From Zonotrichia leucophrys gambelii (taxonomy: Eukaryota > Chordata > Aves > Passeriformes > Passerellidae), in contig NW_026992288.1 in NCBI RefSeq assembly GCF_028769735.1, forward strand, positions 124,001 through 188,000: a stretch of DNA of 64,000 bases, read 5' to 3'. Under the pieces are notes generated by a model that saw nothing but the letters and a program-made list of their open reading frames with translations, was not told the DNA's origin and did not search any database. The position numbers and the translations under genes are program-made. This document shows, in pieces, positions 45,050 through 55,640 of this stretch; the stretch's first letter is position 1, and every line of letters begins with the position of its first letter.

Positions 45050-45900
45050 TCAGGGGGTCCCGTCCCCGCCTCATGTCCGGGCTGCCGGGGGTCCCCCAGC
45101 TCCGGTATCGCCCCTTCCCCTCTCCCCGCCCCGGGGGTCCCCCGTTCCACAGCCCCGGCTCTCACGGGGATCCCCAAAACCAATGTCCCGCCCCGTCGGT
45201 ACCGGGCCATCCCCACGTGGACCCCTCGGGACCCTCCCGACGGGCGATCGCGGCTCCTCTCCCCCCGAAAAAGCTCCTCTTGGGGAGCCCGGAGATATCC
45301 GGGGCTCGAGTCCGGGATCTGCCGGCTCCGAACACTCTCCAAAAAATCCTCCTGGAGACCCCTGGCTGGAGCCGGGGCGAGCTCGGCCTCCGCCCTCCCC
45401 TGCGGCTCGGGGCTGGGGGCGATGCTCCCGGGGCAGGGGGTGCTGCAGGCTCGGCGTGCGGGCGCTGCGAGCGCCGCGATTCTCCCGCTCCCGCTGCTGC
45501 TCCTCCTCTCCCTCCTCTTCCTCCCGCATTTCCTCCGCTCCCAGCCCGGACCCCCGTTCCCACCGCTGTGCCCCGCGGCCCCGCAGCACCGGCTGCTGGG
45601 TGGGGGAGCCCCCGATCGGCTCCAGGGCTGGGCAGGGGGCTCGGGGACCCCCCCGGGGCGGATCCGTCCCCCCGGCCCGAGCCCCAAATTCCGCTCCGGG
45701 CCCGCCTGGCTCTGCGGGTCCTCCTGGCAACCGGTGAGTCATCGGCGAGAAAAGCTCTGGTTGGCTGGAAATTGGTTAGCGCCTCTTCTGATTGGCTGGA
45801 ATTGTGAAAGGCGCTGCGCCCTGCCGGTGTCCCTGGGAGCTGCGGAGTCCAGGCGGGAGCCTTTTCCAGTTTCTTTCTGTTCTCTGAGACCTCTTCCCGA
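45050..45900. promoter_or_regulatory. CpG-rich block, probable promoter island
   Basis: The block is rich in C, G and CpG dinucleotides, unlike its surroundings. It contains open frames on both strands, expected in such composition, but no domain I recognise. Three inverted CCAAT motifs and an X-box-like element lie near its right edge. Which gene it serves, if any, is not visible. Confidence 0.55.
45723..45795 (+). promoter_or_regulatory. X-box/Y-box-like module (MHC class II promoter type)
   Basis: CCTGGCAACCGGTGAGTCAT at 45,723-45,742 resembles the joined X1-X2 boxes of MHC class II promoters (about 16 of 20 positions by my count against the commonly quoted form). CTGGTTGG follows 14 bases later at 45,757-45,764 and a perfect Y box, CTGATTGG, stands at 45,788-45,795. 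RFX, CREB and NF-Y bind such boxes. No class II first exon is seen downstream, so this may be an orphan or a chance cluster. Confidence 0.35.
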
Positions 45901-47074
45901 TTTTTTTCTCTCCCTTTCTCCTCCCCATTTCTTGTTCCGTTCGCTCCACGTTCAATAAGCGTCGGTTGCGTTCCCACCCTCTCATTCGCTCCTTCACTGG
46001 GGCAGAGGCGTCTCTCCGTCGCGGGGTCGTAATCCATGGGCAGGGTCCCTTCCCACCCCAGTCCTTCCAGGACTGGCTTCTATTTCCTCCCTCCCTCTGC
46101 TTCCAGAGGGGAAGGTGCTGGAAAATGTCCATCAAAGCCACCTTTGCTGTGTGCTCTGGGAGCCCACAGAGCTGCTGGATCTTCTTCCCTTGGGAGAGAA
46201 GCTCCTTGGGAGGCAGGGCAGGAGCAGCACCCTGGGAGCCTCGGGAATGCCCCTCTGGGATCCACGGCACACACTGCCAGGGGCTGGAATTCCAGTTCCC
46301 AGCCAGGAAAAGATGTTCCTGCCCTTGAGGGCAAAGCTGTCAAGAAGGAGCCAAAAGCCAAGTGGAGCAAGATCTTACAGTGGCATTTCACTGCCAGCCT
46401 TCCTAACTTCACCCATGGCTGCTGTAGCTCCTGAATTGGGAATAAAATCCGGGCACGGTCTTTGGTGTGAGCTGCCCTGGGTAAAGGGAGACACTGAGAG
46501 AGAAACAGAGCAGGGGAAGAGAGGCAGGAGAGAAAGGAGGGCACAAACACAATCAGCTGAGAAGGTGGCACTCTGAAAACAGACCAGAACTGACTGAAAA
46601 GGAATATAACAGAAAGGAATAATTTTGCATCTTTTAGTTACTATCAAAATACAATTTCTTCCCCTTCTCACAAACCTCTTGCCAGTGTCATTCAGCAGGG
46701 CTGTCAAAAAGTCCTTAACTCTGGGTGGATGTTCCAGGCTGCAGCCACAAGGAAAGAGGGAATGGGGATTTTCCTGCTCCTGGGGAGTTTGACATCCTCA
46801 GCTGAGGAGAGGAGGAGGCACCAGAAGAAAAGGGCAGCCGGGCTTCACCCTTCCTCCGGAAAGAGGGGGGGAAATCTCTCGTCCTGTCTGCAGCTTCTCC
46901 CACAGGGATGTGAGGGCTGATCCCAGAGCCCCAAGGGTCACAGTCAGGGCTGCCCTCAGGGAATGCTCGCCTGGTATGGAGGGGCAGCGTGGGAGCACCT
47001 GGATCTTGGGGCATCCAGCTGCTCCTCATGTTTGGAGGTGCCTGAGGAGGGCTGGGATGATGCCAGGGACATCC
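45901..47074. other. No gene recognised between the CpG block and the right arm
   Basis: The sequence is mixed, with purine-rich stretches (46,490-46,560). Frames are overlapping and without domain features. It forms the spacer of the inverted duplication. Confidence 0.45.
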
Positions 47075-48325
47075 TGCAGTGACATCCCCTCTGTCCCGCT
47101 CTGGGTGAGATCAGTCCCAAACCTGACCCTGATCCTGGTCTCAATCTCACTCCATGTTTGGACACACTCACAGTTCTGTTCTCACTATTCTCATCCCAGT
47201 GCCTGACTCGTCTATCCCCAAATCCAATCCCAAACCCAGCCCTGAAGCCAATCCCATGTCTCGCCTTAACCTCAATCCCAGCTCTAATCCAATCTCAGCC
47301 CCAACTCCAATCCCAGCCCCAATTCCAGCCCCTTCCTAAATCCTCAGCCCCCAACCAAATCCCAGGTTCAGCCCTTCTGGGGCTTTGGGGGTGTCTCTGT
47401 CCCTCTGACCCCGATGATGTTTGGGTGGGGTCACAGCAGGGCTGAGAGGGACAGAGACCCCCCCGGCCTCCCCAGGGGTGAGAAGGTCGGAGAGCCCCCC
47501 CAGCCCCTCCCAAGCATCCCCCAGGGTGAGAGGCACAGAGACCCCTTGAGCATCCCCTGGGCACTGGACAAAATAAACTTGGCAGAAATCAAACTTTATC
47601 CTACATAAAATACCTTGATGGATATTTGATTTCCCATAAGTCACATGTGATGAAAACACAAATCCCAAACATGAATAAACTGACAACAGAAGCAATTCTG
47701 TTGCAATTCCAAGTTACATTGGTTCCTGCATAGCTACAGCTCAGCTGCTGGCAGGTTCCAATAAAAGCAAAGTGCAAATTTGGCCCAATATAAATATTAT
47801 TAAAAGGAAGGGGAAGCTCAGTGTAGCTGTCAAAAAGGTGACAGGAATGAAGAGAATAATGATTCTCACATTTGATAAAGCCCTCAAGCTTGTGAATTCC
47901 GGAGTTATTTGGGAATTTATCTACTTGAGCTGGGCTTCTTGTGGGACTTTCAGCAGCCCCTTATGTTCTTCACCTTGGAGTGAATGAACCTTGTCAGTCT
48001 CGCTGGTAACATTTTCTCCCTTTCCTCCAGTGATTTTAACAAACTTTTCAAGGAAGGACAACAAAACATTTTCTTTTTCACTGGCCACTCACAATAGCCA
48101 TTTTCCTCATCATTTCTCCCATAAGTTCCCCGGGAGGAAGGAGGGACTGTGTCCAAGTTTCCAAGAGTTCTTCCAGAAAGAGCCACAACCTCCTCAGAGA
48201 AGGGAACCATACTCTTGTCAAAGGCACTTGGAGTCAGACAACAGTGCCCTGAATTCACTGTGCCAAAATAATGTCACAGTCTGCTTACTCAAATTGTTAT
48301 AGAGATTCCTCTGCCCAATTAAGGT
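47075..48325 (-). repeat. Right arm of the inverted duplication
   Basis: In reverse complement it matches the left arm. Unlike that arm it has no solo LTR: around 47,690 the flanking sequences are directly joined (ttctgttgtcagtttattcat on the minus strand). The outer end extends past the point where the left arm meets the ERV-2 LTR (ccttaattggg in both). Confidence 0.85.
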
Positions 48326-49135
48326 GCTAATGAGGCCACATCCAAAGTGTATTTTATTGAACAGTAAATGTGAGGTAGAGAGACAGATGGAAAGAAAGAG
48401 AAAAGGGGAGAGAGCAAGGGAGTGACAGGGACAGAGACCTCCCCTGGAGCAGGGCAAGTGTGACATTGTCCCCTGTGTGTGCCCTTCCCAGGGTGGGGGT
48501 TTTACACCTGAGCCAGTTTGGGTAAGGGGGGTGGTGTTCACCCCCTGAGCAGGGATTACCCCACTGTTTCAGGTTGCAATGCAAGATGTAACCAAATGCA
48601 TGTTTTCAATCCCCATCTTCATCAACTGCTATAAACAGGTGGGGCAGTGTTCTTTATCTCTTCCATGACTCACCCCTGATAACACCCTGCAGGGGAGATA
48701 TCTTCTGCTAATGGACCATTGAGTGTCTCTGCAGGACTGATAAAATTCCATCATCCCATTGTGGGATGCTCCGCCCAGGGGGAGGATCCAAGCATTCCTG
48801 CCTGGATATAAGCTGAGGCTTTTAACACCAGGAGCAGCTTGCCTACTGGATTCCCAGAGGATAAGAGCTCCATAACCACCACTGGAGCTTCAAAGGAAGA
48901 CCAGACCTTTCTGCAGGATCACTGCTTTGACAGAATCACCTTCATCACTGCAACAGGACTGTAGCCACCATTTATTGGGATTGCAGCCACCACCCTGATC
49001 AACAGGGTGTCAGGTTATATCCTGACTCTGTCAGTTTAAGGCAGGGTTTCTGTATCATTGCCTTGGTCTTCACTTTCTTATTAAATTGTATTCCGACTCT
49101 CCCCCAGGTTTGCCTTAAACCAGTACTAAAGACAA
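48326..49135. repeat. LTR-like sequence upstream of the zinc-finger gene
   Basis: 48,340-48,480 has an AATAAA on the minus strand (tgtattttattgaac) and purine-rich repeats. 48,580-49,135 looks like a plus-strand LTR: TATA-like GATATAAG at about 48,806, a late ttattaaattg, and an end gtttgccttaaacca that mirrors the start of the two solo LTRs at 42.5 and 44.4 kb. Boundaries are uncertain. Confidence 0.4.
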
Positions 49136-49162
49136 TGTGCGCACCCTTTGTTTTCTTCCCAG

Positions 49163-50272
49163 AACAGGATTTCCCATTCCCAGATCTTGACTGGATGGAG
49201 GAGGAGGCTGCGAGGAAGAGGAAGGATCCCTGGGATACCCGGGCAGGTGAGGAGGAAGTCAGTTCCTATTTGCCCCTCTCTCCTGCTCCATCTCCCAGCC
49301 CAGCACAGCCCCTGGCTGCAGGAGAACCCTGCTGCCAACACCATCCTGCCAGGGATGCACTGGGGGGATCTCCTTACCCTTCCCTGTGGCACGGAGGCAA
49401 ATCCCATCCTTTCCTTGTCCTTCCTTCCCCAGGGAAGGAACTGAGGATGGAGACCAGGGAGGAAAAATCTGCATGGCAGAACCTTGTGAAAGAGGCTTTT
49501 TTGAGTGATTCTCATGCACAGGAATCCAACAGGGAAGAAAAACCTCAGACATCCCACATGAGGAGGGGCTCCAAACCCAGCCCAGGGTGCTCTGAAGAAG
49601 AAAGAGCCACCCTGAGCCAGGACGGTGGGCAGACCTTCAGCCAGAGTTCCGAGCTGGTGGCCCATGAGCAGCTTCCTGATGGGGAGAAGCCCCACAAGTG
49701 CTTGCAGTGTGGGAAGAGCTTCAGGCAGAGCAGCACCCTGATCATCCACCAACGCATCCACACTGGGGAATGGCCCTGCAAATGTGGGGAATGTGGGAAG
49801 GGCTTCAGCTACAGGTCAGAACTCATCAGGCACCAACGCATCCACACTGGGGAGAGGCCCTATGAGTGTGGGGAATGTGGGAAGGGCTTCAGCTACAGGT
49901 CAGAACTCACCAGGCACCAACGCATCCACACTGGGAGAGGCCCTACCAGTGCCCCACATGTAGGAAGAGGTTTCAGACCAGCTCAAATCTCCGTCTGCAT
50001 GAGTGGATTCACACAGTGGAGAGGCTCTTCCACTGCCCTGAATGCGGGATGGGCTTCAAGAAAAAGTCCCACCTCATCACCCACCGGCGCATCCACACTG
50101 GAAGAGCTTCACCCAGAGGTCTGCCTTGACGCAACACCAATGGAGCCACCAGTAAGGGAAGCCCTGCAAATGCCACAAATGCAGGAACAGCTTCATGCAC
50201 CACTCCAGCTTCATCCCCCATTGGAGGGCCCACATTGGGAAGAGCCCTGGTGATCCATTTTCCCTGTGATCC
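49163..50272 (+). pseudogene. C2H2 zinc-finger gene, frame-broken within the finger array
   Basis: Exon A, 49,163-49,246 (after ttttcttcccag, ending GGGCAG|GTGAGG), encodes an acidic piece with [18 protein letters not shown] that I associate with avian zinc-finger genes. Exon B starts at 49,433 after ccttccccag and is phase-compatible. Fingers: one degenerate, then CLQCGKSF...[13 protein letters not shown]...HQRIH twice (the two nearly identical), in one frame. At about 49,940 one base is missing in the HTGE linker and the next two fingers ([16 protein letters not shown]) are in another frame. A second break near 50,100 precedes two more degenerate fingers. Such proteins bind DNA, often to repress repeats. 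The breaks make this copy a likely pseudogene. An LTR-like sequence lies just upstream. Confidence 0.8.
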
Positions 50273-50808
50273 ATCTGGGAAGACACCTGTCCCTTTTCCT
50301 GCCCTTGCCAAAGACATGATGTGGGATGGAAGAACATGAGGGTCTGGCCATGGTCGTGTCATTACACTTACTCCCACCTCAGGTCATTGCCAGGGGCAGG
50401 AAAGGGACTCTCTCTCTCTCCCCCTGAGGAGAAAGGTGTCCTTTCCAGGCAGGGGAAGTGCATGGCCAGGAAGAGCCTGTTGTTGATGTATTAGTTTTCC
50501 CTGTAAACAGTTTTTCTTATCCCTTCTGTTATCAATATTATTTCTGTTTCTGTTTGTTCCTTATCTCATTGCTGTTCCCAATAAATTGTTCTTATCCCAG
50601 CCCGAATGTATGCCTTTTGTGCTTTCCATGGGAGGTGAGAGGTCAGTGAGGGCAGCGTGGTTTTAGTGAGGGCAGGAAATTGGGGAATCCCATTCCTGCA
50701 CCCCGGCCCATGGAAACCAAACATCCCAGCTGGTCCCAGCCCTGGTGGCCATGGCAACAGCCTTGGGAGCGGGTCCCTGGCTGGGGCTGTGGGAACCTCT
50801 TCCCTCTG
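50273..50808. other. No gene recognised; probable 3' region of the zinc-finger gene
   Basis: An AATAAA occurs at 50,580-50,585 (ccaataaattgttc), a plausible polyadenylation signal for the upstream gene. The rest is without recognisable features. Confidence 0.4.
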
Positions 50809-51087
50809 GTGCCCAGGGACAAGAGTGCAGGGAACGGCTGCAGCTGAATCGGGGCAGGCTCAGGTTGGATGTCAGGAAAAGGTTTTTGCCCAGAGGCTGC
50901 TGGGGCCCTGCCCAGGCTCCCCAGGGAAGGGTCCCAGCTCCAGGGCTCTCTGAGCTCCAGCAGCGTTTGGACAGCGCTGCCAGGCCCAGGCTGGCATTGT
51001 TGGGGTGTCCTGTGCAGGGTCAGCAGTTGGACTGGAGGATGCTGATGGGTCCCTCCCAGCTCAGCCAATTCTGTGGTTCTGGGATCC
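50809..51087 (+). mobile_element. CR1 LINE, 3' end
   Basis: It includes ggttggatgtcaggaaaagg, a block with ctgccaggcccaggctggca, and an end ccaattctgtggttctggga. It is 5' truncated and fairly diverged. Confidence 0.8.
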
Positions 51088-51112
51088 CATGAGCCTGGGA
51101 TAGGGCTGCCAA

Positions 51113-51370
51113 TGGTTGCCATGGCAACGGGCTCTGGCTGCAGGCCTGAGCTGGTGTCCATGGCAACCATGCCTGGCATGGGGTCTCCATGGAGCTGCCA
51201 TGGAAACTGACCATAGCAACAGGGGGCTGGTGATGGTTGCTATGGGAACCAACCATAGCAACAGTGGGCTGGTGATGGTTGCCATGGAAACTGACCATAG
51301 CAACAGGGTCCTGGTAATGGTTGCCGTGGAAACTGAACAGAACAACAGGAGGCTGGTGATGGTTGCCTGC
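51113..51370 (+). repeat. Minisatellite of 42-bp units made of X-box-like motifs
   Basis: Units starting tgatggttgc at 51,231, 51,273 and 51,315 are exactly 42 bp apart, with less regular copies on both sides. Each holds a near-palindrome of the form GTTGCCATGGAAAC and a second ATAGCAAC half. The first copy, ggttgccatggcaac at 51,115, is a perfect palindromic form. These resemble RFX-family X-box sites. Confidence 0.8.
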
Positions 51371-53005
51371 TAAGTATCAGATTTTTCACAGGCCCTCAGA
51401 GAAGTTCCATGGGGACTTTCCAAGAGTGTCTAGCCTGTTCCAGAGCTGGAATGACACAGGCAGATACAGGGGTCCATGGAGACTTCCCAGGGCTTTCTGG
51501 GATGGTAAAGAGCCCTGTGGTCAGAGGCAGTCACAGCCATTCCCTGGTGACATCCCAGGGTACCTTGGGCTGAAAAGGCACCCATCTGTCACAGGCACTC
51601 ACGGGGGCTCCATGGTGACATCCCAGGAGTCCCCAGGCTGCCAAAGAGCCGGGATGTCCCAGACACTCACAGGGGTTCCTGTCATGGGCACAGTGGAAGC
51701 TTCAGTCAAAGTTTATTACAGAAGTTCCTGTTGGGTCACAAGGTGCAGAAAGGAGCCCCAATAGCCCCCACAGATTCCCAAATACCCCCAGGGATGTCCA
51801 GGCTTTTTAAACTCCTTCTGGGAAAGCCACATTGGAGCAGCTGTTTCCAATCCCAGCTGCAGACTTTTCAAGAGTTTGTGTGTAAAGAATTATAAAGTGG
51901 GAAATAAACCTTTGTAGAATTTGTTCCACAGGATTAGGGATGGCAAACCAGATATATTTATATAAATATGTATTATCTATTATGGTAATTATTAGAGAAA
52001 ATTGTCTAAAGCAGAAATATTTAACCATGATTTAAGAGATGTATAATATATTATATAGAGCAATAAGAAATTATTTCAAAGCAACTGTACTAAAGCAAAA
52101 TCTGTAATTAAGCAGAGATTGATGTCACTCCTGCAGACCATTGACTGTGGGCAAGTCCCTTTGGCTCAGCCAGGAGCAGTGACCTTGAGGGGTGTCCCCA
52201 CTGCAGGGAGGAATTTCCACACCATCCAAGAAGGGAAATGTCAGGAGACGCTGCCGTTAAAATTTGGGACGGGGCTTTTCTAGTCTGAGGTGCTGCCCTG
52301 TCAGTCAGATGTGCCCAGGCTGGGCCAGCTCAGCAGCTCTGCAGAAGCTCCCAGTGGTGTCACTTGGTTGTTCCTTTCTCTTGGGATTTTTCCAGCTCTG
52401 CCACAGCTTCAATTCCCTCTGAGGAAACTGAAATTTGGGATGGAGGAGTCAGGCTGGTTTAAGCATGATTCACCCCAAAAGCAGCATGACCTCCCTCCTT
52501 CATTTCCCACTGGGGGCTTTGAAAACAGGGCCTGTCTGGAGTTGTTGGAGCCCATTGCAGGCAGAGCCTCCTGCTCCAGCAGGAACTGCCTTTCCTGTGA
52601 CATGAGCAGGGCAGGTCCCACTGCAGGAAAAGCCCCAGGCCAGCCCCAGCACAGGGAAGGGCTCGGGCACAAGGGCAGAGTGCCGTGCTGGGAGCTGTGC
52701 CAGGGAGGGCCTGAGGCATCAAGGGCACCTTGTTTGAGAGAATTGTTTTGGGGACGGGTGTCAGGGCTTGTCTGTCCTGCTTGTCACAGCCCAGGCAGGG
52801 CTTTCCCAGCCCCATTCCACACTCCATTTCCCAGCTGGAGCTGCTGCTGCCTCTGAGTTGTGCTGCCCCAGCCTCAGGGACGCTCTCCTTGTCTGCCCAT
52901 TCCCCCACGGTCTCTGGGCAGGGATGGCCTCAGTGGGGGCTGCTGACATCCTCAGCAACTTGGAGGCTGCTGCTGAATTTTCCTGCTCCAGAGGCTTGTT
53001 CAGCC
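51371..53005. other. No gene recognised
   Basis: Contains an AT-rich part (51,900-52,110, with atatatttatataaatatg) and otherwise ordinary sequence. The frame at 52,290-52,856 shows no domain. Confidence 0.45.
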
Positions 53006-53009
53006 TTCA

Positions 53010-53550
53010 GCTCTCCAGTGCAGGAATTCAGTGTCCCAGGGCTCATGAACATTCAGAACACCTTAACAAGCCAAGACTCTGGGAATAATTTGATTTTAAT
53101 TTTCAAATCTCTTGTGGTTAATTGGACAGATCTCAGTAGTACATCTAAAGTGAATGAAATATATTTAAAAAGACAGTCACAAAACATTTTTTTAAGTCCT
53201 CCTTAGTTTTTTTTTTCTGTTACTTCATTGATATGTGCAATCTCCAATTGACACTGAATCTAAGTACGGCTCCAGAGGCTTGTTCAGCCTTCAGCTCTTC
53301 AGTGTAGGAATTCAGTGCCCCCAGGGCTCATTAACATTCAGAACACCTTAACAAGCCAAGCCTCTGGGGATAATTTGACTTCAGTTTCTAAATCTTGTGT
53401 GGTTAATAAGAGAGATTTCAGAAGTGCATTCAACTGAATATGATCTATTTTAAAAGACAATGAGAAAAGATTTTTTAGGTCCTGTTTAGGTTTTTCTTGT
53501 TTCCTCTGTAAATAGCAATCTCCAGTTGACACTGAATCCAAGTACCTCCT
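53010..53550. repeat. Unknown repeat, two tandem copies of about 265 bp
   Basis: Copy 1 (about 53,005-53,270) and copy 2 (about 53,275-53,550) share ggaattcagtg, cattcagaacaccttaacaa, a run of T residues, and ttgacactgaatc near the end. A third, more diverged copy is at 57,195-57,460. Each of the last two is followed by catggctgacaatcaat. I do not recognise the family. Confidence 0.75.
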
Positions 53551-54734
53551 CATGCAGTTGGAATAGATATGAAAATCAAGACCCTTCATGGCTGACAATC
53601 AATCTGACTCTCTCTTACCCCCACCCCATCATTTCCCCCATCCAAGCCCTGGCACTCAGAGCAGCCATGTGCAAATCTGAGCTCCCTCCAGCCCAGGCTG
53701 CACCTGCAGCTTTCAGCTCCTTGGTCCCACTCCCACCTGCTTTCCTTGGAGAGGGAGCTGCCCAAGACACAGAGAGATGTGCATTTCTTGTCAGCCAACA
53801 AAGCCAAAGGAAGGCTCAGCACCATCAAAGGCAAAAGTCACTCCTCTGCTGGATATTAAATCCACTTTCCACAGCAGACAGTCTCAGAGCAATCAAAAAC
53901 ACCTTCTGTGCCCAGCACAGATCCCAAGGTCCCCCAAACCCTTCCTGTCCCAATTCTGCCCAGATTTGCTCTTTGCACACACGAGTCACACACTGAAGTC
54001 AGGAGCTCCCTCCATACCCAGAGGGAGGAAAAGAGAGAAAGGAGATGAAGAGCTCTCCTGTGCAGAGCCAAGGTCCAAGTGCAGCCCCTGCAGTGGGAAC
54101 CACAAGTCATCAGGTTTGTGTCCTTTGGGCTCAGGGAATGGTGACACTCAGAGGCACAGAAAGGTTTCTTGCCAACAAACACAAGTTGGACATTTGAACA
54201 GTTTAATAACCATCACAGCTCTCTGTGATGTCCCTGCAGCCTCTGACATGTCCCCCATCCCCAAGGGATTTCTGTACAGCAACAGTTTTAAACAAGGCAT
54301 AAGGTAATTCTGTGATAGATAAAAACACAAATAAAATTATATTTATTATATATTTGTTTGAACTTCAGAAATATTGGGCAATTTCTTCCAGCTCAAAGCA
54401 TGAAGCCAGTCTGTTGAGAGGCACCTGACTGACCAGAGAGCATCTAGAGGAGGAAATCAGAGAGCAGTAGAACTACATACATCCACCTGCTGTAAAAGAA
54501 GAGATGTCCTTAGACATGGCCATTTCAACAGAAGAGCTGAAAACACCTGAAGGAAAAGGGAGACGAAGTAATAAACCGAATATTGGTGACACCCGTAGAA
54601 GGGAAGATCAGTATTTTTCCTCCTGCCATCAGTACACCTCGAGGAAATTCCTGTTCCTGGTGGGAAAACTCTGCCAATTCTTAAAAGTACTCAAATGACC
54701 CAGATAATAAAGATTTGTTTGTATGTCATGAAAT
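53551..54734. other. No gene recognised
   Basis: No exon, RNA or known repeat is evident. An AT-rich stretch lies at 54,310-54,360. Confidence 0.4.
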
Positions 54735-55640
54735 TAGAGTCTTTCATTAGCAAATTTTCAGATGATACCAAGCTGGGAGCATATGTCGATCTGTTAGAGG
54801 GACGGAGGGCTTTGTAGAGGGACTTGGAATGGTTGGATGGATGGGCAGAATCTAATGGGATGAGGTTCAATAAATCCAAGTGCTGAGTCCTGCACTTTGG
54901 CCACAATAATGCCCTGCAACGTTATAGGCTGGGGCCGGTGTGGCTGGACAGTGCTCAGGTGGGAAGGGACGTGGGGTTACTGGTTGACTGTTGGCTGAAC
55001 ATGAGCCAGCAGTGTGCCCAGGTGGCCAAGAAGGCCAAAGGCATCCTGGCCAGCATCAGGAATAGTGTGGGCAGCAGAAACGGGAGGCCATCCTTCCCCT
55101 GTACTCAGCATTGGTGAGGCCACAGCTTGAGTGCTGTGTCCAGTTCTGGGCCCCTCACTTTAGGAGGGACGTTGAGATGCTTGAGCGTGTCCAAAGGAGA
55201 GCAACGAGGCTGGTGAGGGGCTTGGAACACAAGCCGTATGAAGAACGACTGAGGGAGCTGGGGTTGTTCAGCCGGGAGAAAAGGAGACTCAGAGGTGACC
55301 TTATCACCCTCTTCAACTTCCTGAAGGGTGGCTGTGGTGAGCTGGGGGTTGGTCTCTTTCTCCGGGCAACAACAGACAGAACAAGAGGACACAGTCTCAA
55401 GCTGCACCAAGGGAGATACAGGCTAGGATTAGGGAGGAAGTTTTTCACAGAAAGAGTGGTCAAATACTGGAATCATCTACTCAGGGAGGTGATGGAGTCA
55501 CCATCCCTCGATGTGTTTAAGGGAAGACTGGATGTGGCACTTGGTGCCATGATCTAGTTGAGGTGTTAGAACGTGGGTTGGACTCAATGACCTTAAAGGT
55601 CTCTTCCAACCTAGAAATTCTGTGATTCAGTGATTCTGTG
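54735..55640 (+). mobile_element. CR1 LINE, 3' part of about 900 bp
   Basis: The element contains the end of the RT ORF (gatgataccaagctgggagc, tgcactttggccacaa, gaggccacagcttgagtgc, ctttaggagggacgttgag) and the 3' UTR with cttccaacctagaaattctg, ending in repeated gattctgtg. Frames are broken. Confidence 0.95.

Noticed and set aside
45422..45958. Plus-strand frame beginning with a leucine-rich, signal-like N terminus in the CpG block
   Set aside because: The leucines come from a run of ctcctcctc in very GC-rich sequence, frames on both strands are equally long, and no domain or splice pattern follows.
45162..46037. Minus-strand frame of 291 codons in the CpG block
   Set aside because: Arg/Gly/Pro-rich composition typical of CpG islands read in any frame; no conserved features.
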